Shown here: positions 16,088 through 23,356 of the stretch, in pieces
How positions within the stretch are numbered: position 1 is the first letter of the stretch
How the letters are laid out: every line of letters begins with the position of its first letter
Assembly (NCBI GenBank): GCA_964608265.1
Contig: CAZSNP010000033.1
Location: 1-50,876 of the forward strand
Length of the DNA: 50,876 bases
Direction of reading: 5' to 3'
Source: JANWXR01 sp964608265
GTDB taxonomy: Bacteria > Chloroflexota > Anaerolineae > Anaerolineales > UBA6663
Program-made: the position numbers and the translations under genes
Notes under the pieces: generated by a model
Told to the model about the DNA's origin: nothing
What the model saw: the letters and a program-made list of their open reading frames with translations, nothing else
Databases searched by the model: none

Positions 16088-16462
16088 TTACTCGACAAAA
16101 ATCTCGACGTGCTCGCCGGATTCCTCGTCGGTGACGTCAATGATCTTGCCGGTCTGCCCGCTCTTGAGCGCCTCAGTCAACGCCTCGAGCTGCTCGCCTT
16201 CGAGGCCGGGGGCGAAACGCGCGCCCATCTTGATGCCGGTGCTGACGAGGCTCATCGGCACGTTGACGCTGACCTTGGCCTTGCCGGTGCGCACCTCGGT
16301 GACGCGGATGCGCAACATGCGGGCACTCCCCCCGCCGAGCGTGATGGTCGGCGTCTTGCGGCTATCGGCCAGCGCGGCCAGCAGCTTCGCGCCCTCCTCC
16401 GCCGAGATCTTGCCCTCTTCGATGAGCTTCAATACCTTCATGCGTTCTTCAACGGTTGCCAT
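16088..16462 (-). CDS. SHOCT-like domain protein
   Basis: 124 residues from ATG 16462 (AGGG upstream). The N-terminal helical pair EERMKVLKLIEEGKISAEEGAKLLAAL-type segment is the SHOCT-like motif found in DUF2089- and YvlB-type proteins. After a short linker comes a second domain starting MLRIRVTEVRTGKAKVSVN and ending IDVTDEESGEHVEIFVE. This same two-domain plan is repeated in the proteins at 22395-22745 and, with a membrane insert, 16539-17159. It is cytosolic and may oligomerise through the SHOCT-like helix. It sits at the 3' side of the DUF2089/ABC-2 gene run. Confidence 0.8.
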   Translation of the reverse strand: MATVEERMKVLKLIEEGKISAEEGAKLLAALADSRKTPTITLGGGSARMLRIRVTEVRTGKAKVSVNVPMSLVSTGIKMGARFAPGLEGEQLEALTEALKSGQTGKIIDVTDEESGEHVEIFVE

Positions 16463-16489
16463 AGCACCCTCAGCAGATTGCGGATGGCC

Positions 16490-16533
16490 GATGGCGGATG
16501 GCAAAAGCAATTCTCAATCTGCCATCCGCCATC
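16490..16533. repeat. GATGGCGGATGGC hairpin repeat
   Basis: A 14-bp perfect inverted repeat (16490-16503 and 16520-16533) made of GGATGGC/GGCGGAT mini-units. It is located between two SHOCT-like genes. No T-tail is present. Confidence 0.72.
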
Positions 16534-16538
16534 CGCGA

Positions 16539-17159
16539 TCAGCCAATGTAGACTTGCACCTTTTCCCCGCTCTCGCCCTCATCCACCTCCACATACAGCG
16601 GGTTGTCTGAGGTCAGGCCGCTGCCCAGGGCCGTGAGCATCTCGGTCACGCCGCGCTCGCGCAACTCCGGGTTGAATTGCGCGATGAGGTTGACGACCCA
16701 GCGCAGCGGGCCGAACGGCATCGGCAGCGATAGCGCGATGCGGCGCGGGAACTCGTCACGGCCCGTGTTCACGCGCAGGTGCAGCCACTTGGCCGTGCGG
16801 CTGGCGAAGGCCAGGATCATCACCACCACGCCAAAGGCCAGCGGGCACATCAACAGGCCGAACCACACCGAGAGCTGGCTATCGGCCGCGCGCCACGCCC
16901 ACCAGGCCAACAGCGCCGACACAACGGTTACGGTCGCGCCGATGGCGAATGGCAGCCGCCACCAGCTGCGCCAGTACGCGAAATCGGGTGGGGGGGATTG
17001 CGGCGCGGGTGCGGGAGCGGGCGGCGCCCCGGCGGACGCGGCCTGTGCGGGCGGCGCCGTGGTCCCCGACAATGCGTTGAGCAGGCGGATGCCGTCCTCG
17101 GCGCTCACCGTGCCGTCCTCGATCATCTTCAGAATCTGCAGACGCGGCTGTTCATCCAT
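16539..17159 (-). CDS. SHOCT-like domain membrane protein
   Basis: 206 residues. The N-terminal SHOCT-like helices (QILKMIEDGTVSAEDGIRLL) are followed by an Ala/Pro linker (PPAPAPAPQSPPP), two membrane helices (LPFAIGATVTVVSALLAWWAW and FGLLMCPLAFGVVVMILAF) and a C-terminal domain. That domain begins WLHLRV and ends LYVEVDEGESGEKVQVYIG, homologous to the C-terminal half of the neighbouring 124-residue SHOCT-like protein. It therefore looks like a membrane-anchored paralogue. It follows the second ABC permease by 18 bp and is probably in its operon, so a regulatory or accessory role for the exporter is plausible. Confidence 0.82.
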   Translation of the reverse strand: MDEQPRLQILKMIEDGTVSAEDGIRLLNALSGTTAPPAQAASAGAPPAPAPAPQSPPPDFAYWRSWWRLPFAIGATVTVVSALLAWWAWRAADSQLSVWFGLLMCPLAFGVVVMILAFASRTAKWLHLRVNTGRDEFPRRIALSLPMPFGPLRWVVNLIAQFNPELRERGVTEMLTALGSGLTSDNPLYVEVDEGESGEKVQVYIG

Positions 17160-17177
17160 AGTCGTCAGCCCTGAGAC

Positions 17178-18041
17178 TCAATACTCCGACAGGCTGCCTC
17201 GGCTGCGCGCGATGTTCTCCTCGCGTTGATACAGCCAATAGCCGAGGCAGGGCATGGCCAGACCGAAGACCGCGACGATGACGATCTCGACCTCGATGGG
17301 CGCGAGTTCGGGATAGCCCGGCGGCAGCCCCATCATCAATGACCGAAAGGCATCCACCCCATACGCGAGCGGGATGAGGCGCGCGACCCATTGCAGGACT
17401 TCGGGCAGGGCGCTGAACGGGAAGAACGGCGCGCACAGCACCATGAAGACGAACTGAAGCAGGTTGGCCAGAGTCTGCGCGGTCTCTTTGATGCGCAGGG
17501 TCAACGCGGCGAAGGCAAAGCCCGTGCCGAACAGCCCCGAGAGCGCCAGCGCCAGCACGAGCAGGCCGAGCGGATGATTCTCAAACGGCAACCGCCCGAT
17601 GAGGGCGCTCATCAACCAGGCCGACATCACACACAGCAGCCCGGTCCACACCAGCGCCACGATGATGCGCGAGACCAGGTTGGCGAACTTGGAGGCCGGG
17701 CTGAGGTAGAGCTGTTCGAGGGTGCCCTGCTTCTGGTCGCGGCGGATGTTGAAGCCAATCGTCCACAGCGTGTCGGAGAGGAACATGAACAGGATGAAGC
17801 CGTAGACGACGATGCCGGCAGTCGCCGAGGCTGTCGCGTCAGCGACTGCTGTACGCGGCGCGAACATCAGCCCGGCCAGCGTGAGGATGGTGACGATGAG
17901 GAACACCTGCCCGAAGGAGGCGACGAACTCCACCGGGTAGCGCAGCATGATCATCAGCTCCTTCTGCGCCATCGCCATGAGGGTGCTGAGCCACGCAGCC
18001 GGGCCGGTCAACAGTTTTGGAGAAGACTCACGTAACGCCAT
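17178..18041 (-). CDS. ABC-2 type transporter permease (second subunit)
   Basis: 287 residues, six membrane helices, ABC-2 family. An N-terminal amphipathic elbow ELMIMLRYPVEFVASFGQV precedes helix 1, the DQKQGTLEQLYLSPAS coupling region is conserved, and PFFPFSALPEVLQWVARLIPLAYGVDAFR-type signature residues (PFSALP, PLAYGVDAFR) are near the end. It works with the permease at 18156-19010 and the ATPase at 19026-20045 as a heterodimeric exporter. Its ATG lies 114 bp from the first permease with a hairpin between, so expression levels may differ. Confidence 0.92.
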   Translation of the reverse strand: MALRESSPKLLTGPAAWLSTLMAMAQKELMIMLRYPVEFVASFGQVFLIVTILTLAGLMFAPRTAVADATASATAGIVVYGFILFMFLSDTLWTIGFNIRRDQKQGTLEQLYLSPASKFANLVSRIIVALVWTGLLCVMSAWLMSALIGRLPFENHPLGLLVLALALSGLFGTGFAFAALTLRIKETAQTLANLLQFVFMVLCAPFFPFSALPEVLQWVARLIPLAYGVDAFRSLMMGLPPGYPELAPIEVEIVIVAVFGLAMPCLGYWLYQREENIARSRGSLSEY

Positions 18042-18050
18042 TGTGTCATT

Positions 18051-18147
18051 GGTTATTGGTTACGGCCAACAACGTGTAGCCAATAACCCCATGTGCTCTA
18101 ACGCGGGTCGGGGCTGAGGAGGAGAGACGGAAATTACCCCGGCCCGC
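18051..18147. repeat. Two intergenic hairpins between ABC permeases
   Basis: First hairpin: 18051-18063 with 18076-18088 (GGTTATTGGTTAC, one mismatch), in which GGTTATT is partly repeated. Second hairpin: GCGGGTCGGGG near 18102 with its near-complement near 18137-18147. The second could slow polymerase between the two permease genes but lacks a T-run. Confidence 0.6.
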
Positions 18148-18155
18148 GCTACAGC

Positions 18156-19010
18156 TCAGAATTGGCCAACGCCCTCATTGCGTTGGATGCCGCGCTCGGT
18201 GCGATTGAACACCCAGAACCCGAAGAGCGGCGCAAACAGCATAAAGGCCCACAGCACGGCCATGTCCGCGTACCAGGAGCCGAAAAAGTAGCCGACGCCC
18301 AACAGCGACGAGCGCACACCGTTGGTCATCCACGTCGGCGGGAACAGCCAGGCGATAAACTTCACAAAGGGCGGCAGCACCGCAATGGGGAAGAAAATCC
18401 CCATGAGAAAACTGACCACCCACTGCATCAGGCCAACGACGGCGTTGGACTCTTTCACCTTGAGCACCACCGCGCCGAAGATCAGCGCCATGCCATACAG
18501 CGGGATCAGCCCGGCGGCGATGAAGCCGAGCGCCAGCAGCACATCGCCCTGAAAGGGGTTGACCTGAAAGATCAGACAGCCGATGACGTAGGCCAGCAGC
18601 GACGACGTCAGCCCGCGGATGACGCTGTACAGCGCCACCCCGCTCGCCAGCGTCACGGTCGAGGTCGGCGTGAGGTAGACGGCTTCGAGCGTGCCGGTCT
18701 CCTGCTCGAAGCGCAGCCAGTAAGCGATGTGCCAGAACGCGCTCGACACCAGCGAAAAGACGTTGCTGCCGATGAGGAGGTAGGCCACGTAATTCGTCGT
18801 GCCGGTGTTGGCGGCGAAGTTGGCCGCCGCGTCCTCGCCGCCGGTGGCGCGACCGAGCAGCATCGGCATGGCGGCGAAGACAATCGGGATGACGATCTCC
18901 AGCGCCATCTGCCCCGGATAGCGCGTGATGTTGATCATCCGCAACTGCGTCTCGGCCAAAGCCGCCGAGAGCGTTTGGGCAAAAGAGGGTCTACCGCCAG
19001 CCATGGTCAT
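18156..19010 (-). CDS. ABC-2 type transporter permease (first subunit)
   Basis: 284 residues, six membrane helices, ABC-2/ABC-2-like permease. The membrane-proximal N-terminus is QLRMINITRYPGQMALEIVI. The coupling helix FEQETGTLEAVYLTPTS matches the second permease's DQKQGTLEQLYLSPAS, showing that the two are paralogous halves. The late signature is FPIAVLPPFVKFIAWLFPP. It begins 15 bp downstream of the ATPase gene, so the two are co-transcribed. The exported substrate is unknown; this type moves lipids, glycans or antibiotics. Confidence 0.93.
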   Translation of the reverse strand: MTMAGGRPSFAQTLSAALAETQLRMINITRYPGQMALEIVIPIVFAAMPMLLGRATGGEDAAANFAANTGTTNYVAYLLIGSNVFSLVSSAFWHIAYWLRFEQETGTLEAVYLTPTSTVTLASGVALYSVIRGLTSSLLAYVIGCLIFQVNPFQGDVLLALGFIAAGLIPLYGMALIFGAVVLKVKESNAVVGLMQWVVSFLMGIFFPIAVLPPFVKFIAWLFPPTWMTNGVRSSLLGVGYFFGSWYADMAVLWAFMLFAPLFGFWVFNRTERGIQRNEGVGQF

Positions 19011-19025
19011 GGTCAGTGCCCGCTC

Positions 19026-20045
19026 CTATTTCACCGTCGTATCCACCGCCAGGGTGCGGCCGGTGCGGGCGATGAAGACATCCTCGAGCGTCACTTCCTC
19101 CGGCGCGATCTTCTGGATGACGGCGTTGTGGGCGGTGAGCGTCTCGATCAGGCGCGGCAGCAACGTGGCGTGCGAGTCCTGCGAGACGACCGTGAGCGTG
19201 GCGTGGCCGTTCATGTTCAGCGCCACGCGCGAGACGCCGGGCAATTGCTCCACGGCTGTGGTGGCCTTTTTCGAGATCACGCCCTCGACCTTGAGCACAG
19301 CTTCGCGCTGCAGCGAGGTCTTCAGCTCGGGCACCGTGCCCAGCGCCAGCACCTGGCCGTGGTCGACGATGGCCACGCGGTCACACAACGTCTCGGCCTC
19401 GGCCATGATGTGCGTGGTGTAGATCACGGTCTTGCCCTGGGAGTTGAGTCTGCGGACGACGGCGCGCAATTCGTGAGCGGAGGGCACGTCGAGCGTGTTG
19501 GTCGGCTCATCGAGGATGAGCAGCGGCGCGTCGTTAATCAACGCTTTGGCGAAGGCCACCTTCATCCGCTGGCCTGAGGAGTAACTCTCCACCGCGCGGT
19601 CGGCGATGTCGCCGAGGCTGAGTTCCTCGATAAGTTGATTCGCCCGCCGCCGCCGGTCGGTGGGGTTGAGGTGATACAGCGCGCCGAAGAAGACGAGGTT
19701 CTCGCGCGCCGTCAGCTTCCAGTACAGCCCGCGCTCGCCCATCAGCATGCAGCCCGTCGTCGCGCGGATGGCGTTGTCCTGCTTCGTCAGCTCAAAACCG
19801 TTGATGAGGGCGCGCCCGCTGGTGGGCAGCAGCAGAGTGGTCAGACATTTGATGAGCGTGGTCTTGCCCGCGCCGTTCGGCCCGAGCAGCCCGAAGATCT
19901 CGCCGGGCCGGATGTCGAGCGACACGCCCTTGAGCGCCGCCACCTGCTTGGCCTCACTCTTGAACAGCCCCGCCAGCCCGGCTTGCGCGCGCTGCCGGGT
20001 GAGGTAGGTCTTGGCTAAGTTTTCGACGGTGACTTGTCCGTTCAT
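19026..20045 (-). CDS. ABC transporter ATP-binding protein
   Basis: 339 residues, DrrA/NodI-like exporter ATPase. Walker A is GPNGAGKTT, the Q-loop lies in GCMLMGERGLYW, the signature is YSSGQRMKVAFA (SSGQ instead of LSGGQ), Walker B is LLILDEPTNTLDV and the H-switch is IYTTHIMAEAE. A C-terminal extension of about 90 residues (from VLALGTVPELK onward) is typical of this subfamily. Its partners are the two permeases directly downstream. The SSGQ signature is a mild departure but common in ABC-2 ATPases. Confidence 0.94.
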   Translation of the reverse strand: MNGQVTVENLAKTYLTRQRAQAGLAGLFKSEAKQVAALKGVSLDIRPGEIFGLLGPNGAGKTTLIKCLTTLLLPTSGRALINGFELTKQDNAIRATTGCMLMGERGLYWKLTARENLVFFGALYHLNPTDRRRRANQLIEELSLGDIADRAVESYSSGQRMKVAFAKALINDAPLLILDEPTNTLDVPSAHELRAVVRRLNSQGKTVIYTTHIMAEAETLCDRVAIVDHGQVLALGTVPELKTSLQREAVLKVEGVISKKATTAVEQLPGVSRVALNMNGHATLTVVSQDSHATLLPRLIETLTAHNAVIQKIAPEEVTLEDVFIARTGRTLAVDTTVK

Positions 20046-20057
20046 GGTTTCCCTTGT

Positions 20058-20092
20058 TTCCTTCCTTTCCCCTGTTTCCGGAAAGGAAGGAA
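20058..20092. repeat. TTCCTTCCTTTCC hairpin repeat
   Basis: A 13-bp perfect inverted repeat (20058-20070 and 20080-20092) between the GNAT gene and the ABC ATPase. Its arm shares GGAAAGGAAGGAA with the repeat at 16032-16046. Confidence 0.75.
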
Positions 20093-20100
20093 CGCGACAT

Positions 20101-21090
20101 TTACCGAATCTCTTTCTTCATCCACCGCAGCGTGCGGCTGGCGGTGAAGCCGAGATCACGCAGCACCGCGTTAGCGGCCTCATCGTGGGCCGGCTGTTCG
20201 ATGCGGACGTTCCACGGGCGATGGCCGAGGCGGCGCAACCCACGCACGAGCAGCGGCCGTTCGAGGCTGCCCCGAAACATCGGGTGCACGAGGATCGTCA
20301 GCCGGTCGCCTTCGGGCAGGCCGGTGGCAATGGCCAGGCTGCCGATGAGGTGATTCGAGTCGACCGGGGTGGCGGCCCAGCGTTCCTCCGTTTCGCCGGA
20401 CAGGGCGCGTTGCGCGCGTCGCCACCACGCCGGGCGAAACTCGGCCTCGCGCAGCGGTCGATTCCACGACAACCCCTCGGGCCGCACCTCGCGCGCCAGC
20501 GCGTACTCATCCGCCCACTCCGTCTCGGCGCGCAAACGCACATCGTAGGCGGTCGGTTCGTGCGCGGGGATCGCTCGCCGCCCCGACCGCAGCCACGTGG
20601 TGTGCGTGGCCGTGTGCGTGAATCCGAGGCGCGCGTAAAGCTCCACCGCGCTCTGGTTGTCGTCATCCACCATCAACACGGCCTCGTCGCCGCCGGCCGC
20701 GCGGATGTGATCGAGCGCGGCCTGCATCAGCTGGTGAGCGATGCCGCGCCGGCGATGTTGCGGATGCACGCCGACGTTGGCGATGGCCCACGTCTTCGGC
20801 GAGTGCTCGATTGGCTGCATGTTGACGTTGCCGATGACGCGCCCCGCCTCGACCCACACGTAACCCTGGGTGAAGATGCGCTTCTCGGTATCCAGCAGCA
20901 ACAGGATCGGCAGCAGCGGCCCGAGGCGGCTGAGGAACCGCATCTCGCGCACCGCGCTGAAGCCGCCGTCCTCCATCTCGGAGGCGAAGCACAGCTCCAC
21001 CAAATCGGCCACGCCGGCCAGGTGGCGCACCAGGCTCATCGGCTGCAAGCCTTCGGGCGGCGGGGCGGGGAGGACGAGACGGGCGGTCAT
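20101..21090 (-). CDS. GNAT family N-acetyltransferase (tandem-domain)
   Basis: 329 residues from ATG 21090. The first GNAT domain has the acetyl-CoA loop VGVHPQHRRRGIAHQLMQAA (about 113-132) and a terminal YARLGFTHT beta-bulge. A second, more divergent half (IGSLAIATGLPEGDRLTILV and VLRDLGFTASRTL) looks like a degenerate GNAT domain. The acceptor substrate is unknown. It lies in the DUF2089-led gene run between the DUF4097-like protein and the ABC exporter ATPase, so it may modify the exporter's product or an envelope molecule. Confidence 0.88.
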   Translation of the reverse strand: MTARLVLPAPPPEGLQPMSLVRHLAGVADLVELCFASEMEDGGFSAVREMRFLSRLGPLLPILLLLDTEKRIFTQGYVWVEAGRVIGNVNMQPIEHSPKTWAIANVGVHPQHRRRGIAHQLMQAALDHIRAAGGDEAVLMVDDDNQSAVELYARLGFTHTATHTTWLRSGRRAIPAHEPTAYDVRLRAETEWADEYALAREVRPEGLSWNRPLREAEFRPAWWRRAQRALSGETEERWAATPVDSNHLIGSLAIATGLPEGDRLTILVHPMFRGSLERPLLVRGLRRLGHRPWNVRIEQPAHDEAANAVLRDLGFTASRTLRWMKKEIR

Positions 21091-21163
21091 ACTCAGAAAG
21101 CACAAGGCAGGTGGCCAAAGGCGGAGGGCGGGCTATCGCTGCTTTGTGCAGATTGCTGCCTGC

Positions 21164-22372
21164 CTACTTCCCCTCCAATGCGGCCAGCAACTTCTCGGCC
21201 TCACCGGCCGTGATCTTGCCCTGCTCGACGAGGCGCAGGATGGCCATGCGTTCCTGATCGCTCACGGGATCGTTCAGCGGCGTCTGCGCGCGGCTGCCGG
21301 TGAATCCCATCGGTGGGCGCGGCGGCGTGGGGAAGGTGAAGTTGAATCCCCAACTGCGCTTGCGTCCGGCTCGCTCGGCTTTGCGCTGGTAGACGTCTGC
21401 TTTGCGTTGCGCCGCTTCGACCTTGCGCTGTGCGGTCTCGGCGGCGCGGCGGGCGCGCTGGGCGATGCGCTCGGCGTCGATGCCGGCCAAACCGCTCAGT
21501 TCGATGTTGAGGTGGCCGAACTGCGCGTTGAGTTCCTTTTCCACCTCGGCCATCCGCTCGGCCACGCGGGCTTCGATGGTGTCGGCCAGGTTGCCGAAGT
21601 CGTCGCCGCTCTCGGCCACGCCGGAGGAGTCGGTGGTGATGTCGGAGAGGGTCACATCCCCGTTCGCCGAGAGTCTCACCACCGCCTGACCCGCGCCGAC
21701 GATGACGCGCATATCGCCGTCTTCGCCCTCGACGCGCGCGCCGGGGATATCCCACGCCACCTCACCTTTGCTAACGATTTGGAACGTCACCGACTCGCCG
21801 CGCGGCAAGCGGCAGATCACATCGCCAAAGGCCTCGAATTCGTACGCCAGGCCGGGGTGAAAGGCCATGTTGGTGATGACGTCGCCCCTGGCGTGGCCGG
21901 TCGCGCCGGCCTCGAGGTCGCGCACGGCCAGGTCGCCGCCGACCTGATTGGCGCTGAACGGGCCGGCCACGCCGCGCACCGACACATCGCCCCCGGCGAA
22001 GGCCAGCGCCAGCGCGCCACCGATTTTCTTCGCGCTGACATCGCCGCCGACATGCTGGACGGTGGTGCTGACGAGATTGCGCAGCACCAGATCACCGCCG
22101 ACTTGCGCGATTTCCACGTCGCTCTCCAGTCCCTTGAGGCGCGCATCACCCGTACAGCCGGATACGCGCACCTGCGAACGGCGCGGCACGCGCACGATCA
22201 CATCGCTGCCGGTGACGATGTGGAAGTCATCGGGATTCATCGGCATCAGGTCGGCTTCGTCGCCCTCGAGAACGATTTCGTTGACGTCGCTCCCCTCGAG
22301 GCGCAGGTCGCCGTGGACTTCGAGGAGCACGCGGGGGTTGGCGTTGGTCGGAGCAGTCTTGCGCTGGGTCAT
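21164..22372 (-). CDS. DUF4097-like / SHOCT-like domain protein
   Basis: 402 residues from ATG 22372; 29 upstream codons overlap the preceding gene and are excluded. Residues 15-250 form a right-handed beta-helix-like adhesin fold of the DUF4097/DUF2154 type with repeated ladder motifs (DLVLRNLVSTTVQHVGGDVS, GDLAVRDLEAG, GDVTLSDITTD). A charged helical segment rich in Ala, Arg and Glu then leads to a C-terminal SHOCT-like motif (ERMAILRLVEQGKITAGEAE). In Bacillus YvlB the same two elements occur in the opposite order. It lacks a signal peptide and is probably cytosolic or membrane-peripheral. Confidence 0.85.
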   Translation of the reverse strand: MTQRKTAPTNANPRVLLEVHGDLRLEGSDVNEIVLEGDEADLMPMNPDDFHIVTGSDVIVRVPRRSQVRVSGCTGDARLKGLESDVEIAQVGGDLVLRNLVSTTVQHVGGDVSAKKIGGALALAFAGGDVSVRGVAGPFSANQVGGDLAVRDLEAGATGHARGDVITNMAFHPGLAYEFEAFGDVICRLPRGESVTFQIVSKGEVAWDIPGARVEGEDGDMRVIVGAGQAVVRLSANGDVTLSDITTDSSGVAESGDDFGNLADTIEARVAERMAEVEKELNAQFGHLNIELSGLAGIDAERIAQRARRAAETAQRKVEAAQRKADVYQRKAERAGRKRSWGFNFTFPTPPRPPMGFTGSRAQTPLNDPVSDQERMAILRLVEQGKITAGEAEKLLAALEGK

Positions 22373-22394
22373 GTTCGCCTCGGTCGGATAAACC

Positions 22395-22745
22395 CTAATC
22401 CACGCAAATCTCAACGCGCTGGTCGTCTTCGAGGTCTTCCACTTCAACGATCCGGCCACTCGCGCCGGACTGAATCGCCTCGACCACCTCGGCCCAATTG
22501 ATGTTGGGGATGTCGGTCGAGAAACGCTGGCCGATCTGCATGCCGACGGCGACCCACGCCAATGGCAGGTTGACGGCGGCGCGCGGCCTGCCGCTGGAGA
22601 GTTCCGCCACGCGGATGCGGAGCCAGCGCCCGTGCAACAGGCTGAGATCAGGGCGCGGTGCGGGCCGGAGCCGCGCGGCGGCCTCCTCCACGGAAATCGT
22701 CTTGCTCGCTAATTGCTCAAGGATGGAAGTGCGGTCAGGGACCAT
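22395..22745 (-). CDS. SHOCT-like domain protein
   Basis: 116 residues, same two-domain plan as the protein at 16088-16462. The N-terminal SHOCT-like helix is ILEQLASKTISVEEAAARL. The C-terminal domain reads LRIRVAELSSGRPRAAVNLP then ends VEVEDLEDDQRVEICVD. Alignment by eye to the other copy shows matching LRIRV, VN(L/V)P, G-x-Q-x-G-x-RF and VEI(C/F)V(D/E) positions. It is probably a small cytosolic partner of DUF2089. It lies 51 bp downstream of the DUF2089 gene in the same transcript. Confidence 0.82.
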   Translation of the reverse strand: MVPDRTSILEQLASKTISVEEAAARLRPAPRPDLSLLHGRWLRIRVAELSSGRPRAAVNLPLAWVAVGMQIGQRFSTDIPNINWAEVVEAIQSGASGRIVEVEDLEDDQRVEICVD

Positions 22746-22796
22746 GGCCAGACTCCTGTTGAAAATGGTCGTTGGCTGATAGCATTGGGCTGCCGG

Positions 22797-23174
22797 CTAC
22801 CCGCCTTGCAGCGCCTTCACCGCCTCGTCGGACGTCAAGCGGCCCGAAGCGAGTTCATCCAGGATGCGGCGGCGCTCTTCCTCGGTGACGCCGGCAGCTT
22901 CTTCCTGTCCAACCTCAAAGCCCATCGCGCGTATTACTTCCGTGAGGCGCGCGCGCAGGGTCGGGTACGACAGGCCGAGTTCCTTTTCCAGCCGGTTGAG
23001 CTTGCCCTCGTTTTTGATGAAGGCCTCGGCAAAGGCAAGCTGCTCCGGCGAGAGCCGGTCGAAGGCCCCGACGCTGAATTGGCCTTCGAGGGTGGTGTCA
23101 CAATCGTTGCAGTGCAGTCGGGTGACGGTGAGCGTTTGCCCGCAGACCGGGCAGGAGCCAAGAACGGGATGCAT
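22797..23174 (-). CDS. DUF2089 family regulator
   Basis: 125 residues, DUF2089 family. The zinc ribbon CPVC…CNDC is at about 8-25. An HTH-like middle (FIKNEGKLNRLEKELGLSYP, then TLRARLTEVIRAMGF) suggests DNA binding, as in the HTH of LacI-like or sigma-70 region 4-like folds. The SHOCT-like tail EERRRILDELASGRLTSDEAV matches the tails of the downstream proteins. It heads the minus-strand run and has a strong promoter with an overlapping palindrome, so autoregulation is likely (inference). SHOCT-like helices could connect it physically to its downstream partners. Confidence 0.9.
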   Translation of the reverse strand: MHPVLGSCPVCGQTLTVTRLHCNDCDTTLEGQFSVGAFDRLSPEQLAFAEAFIKNEGKLNRLEKELGLSYPTLRARLTEVIRAMGFEVGQEEAAGVTEEERRRILDELASGRLTSDEAVKALQGG

Positions 23175-23262
23175 CGTGCACCTATGGCTATTTCAGGAGT
23201 ATCTTCAGGAAATCAATCTTTGCTGCCCGGAAAGTGAATCTTCCGGAACCTTGTTTGAAACT

Positions 23263-23290
23263 ATGATAGGCAATATATCATTTTTGTCAA
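23263..23290 (-). promoter_or_regulatory. Promoter and overlapping palindrome of the DUF2089 operon
   Basis: Minus-strand TTGACA (23285-23290), a 16-nt spacer and TATCAT (23263-23268). Within it ATGATA (23263-23268) and TATCAT (23276-23281) form an inverted repeat over the -10 region, fitting an operator. The transcript would start near 23256 with an 80-nt leader containing a CCGGAA/TTCCGG hairpin (23227-23246). Confidence 0.7.
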
Positions 23291-23356
23291 CAGTCAATCT
23301 TCATTTCCTTGAAGGTTGGTCGTGATAACTGAAAGTCTTTCTCTCAGGAGGTCATA

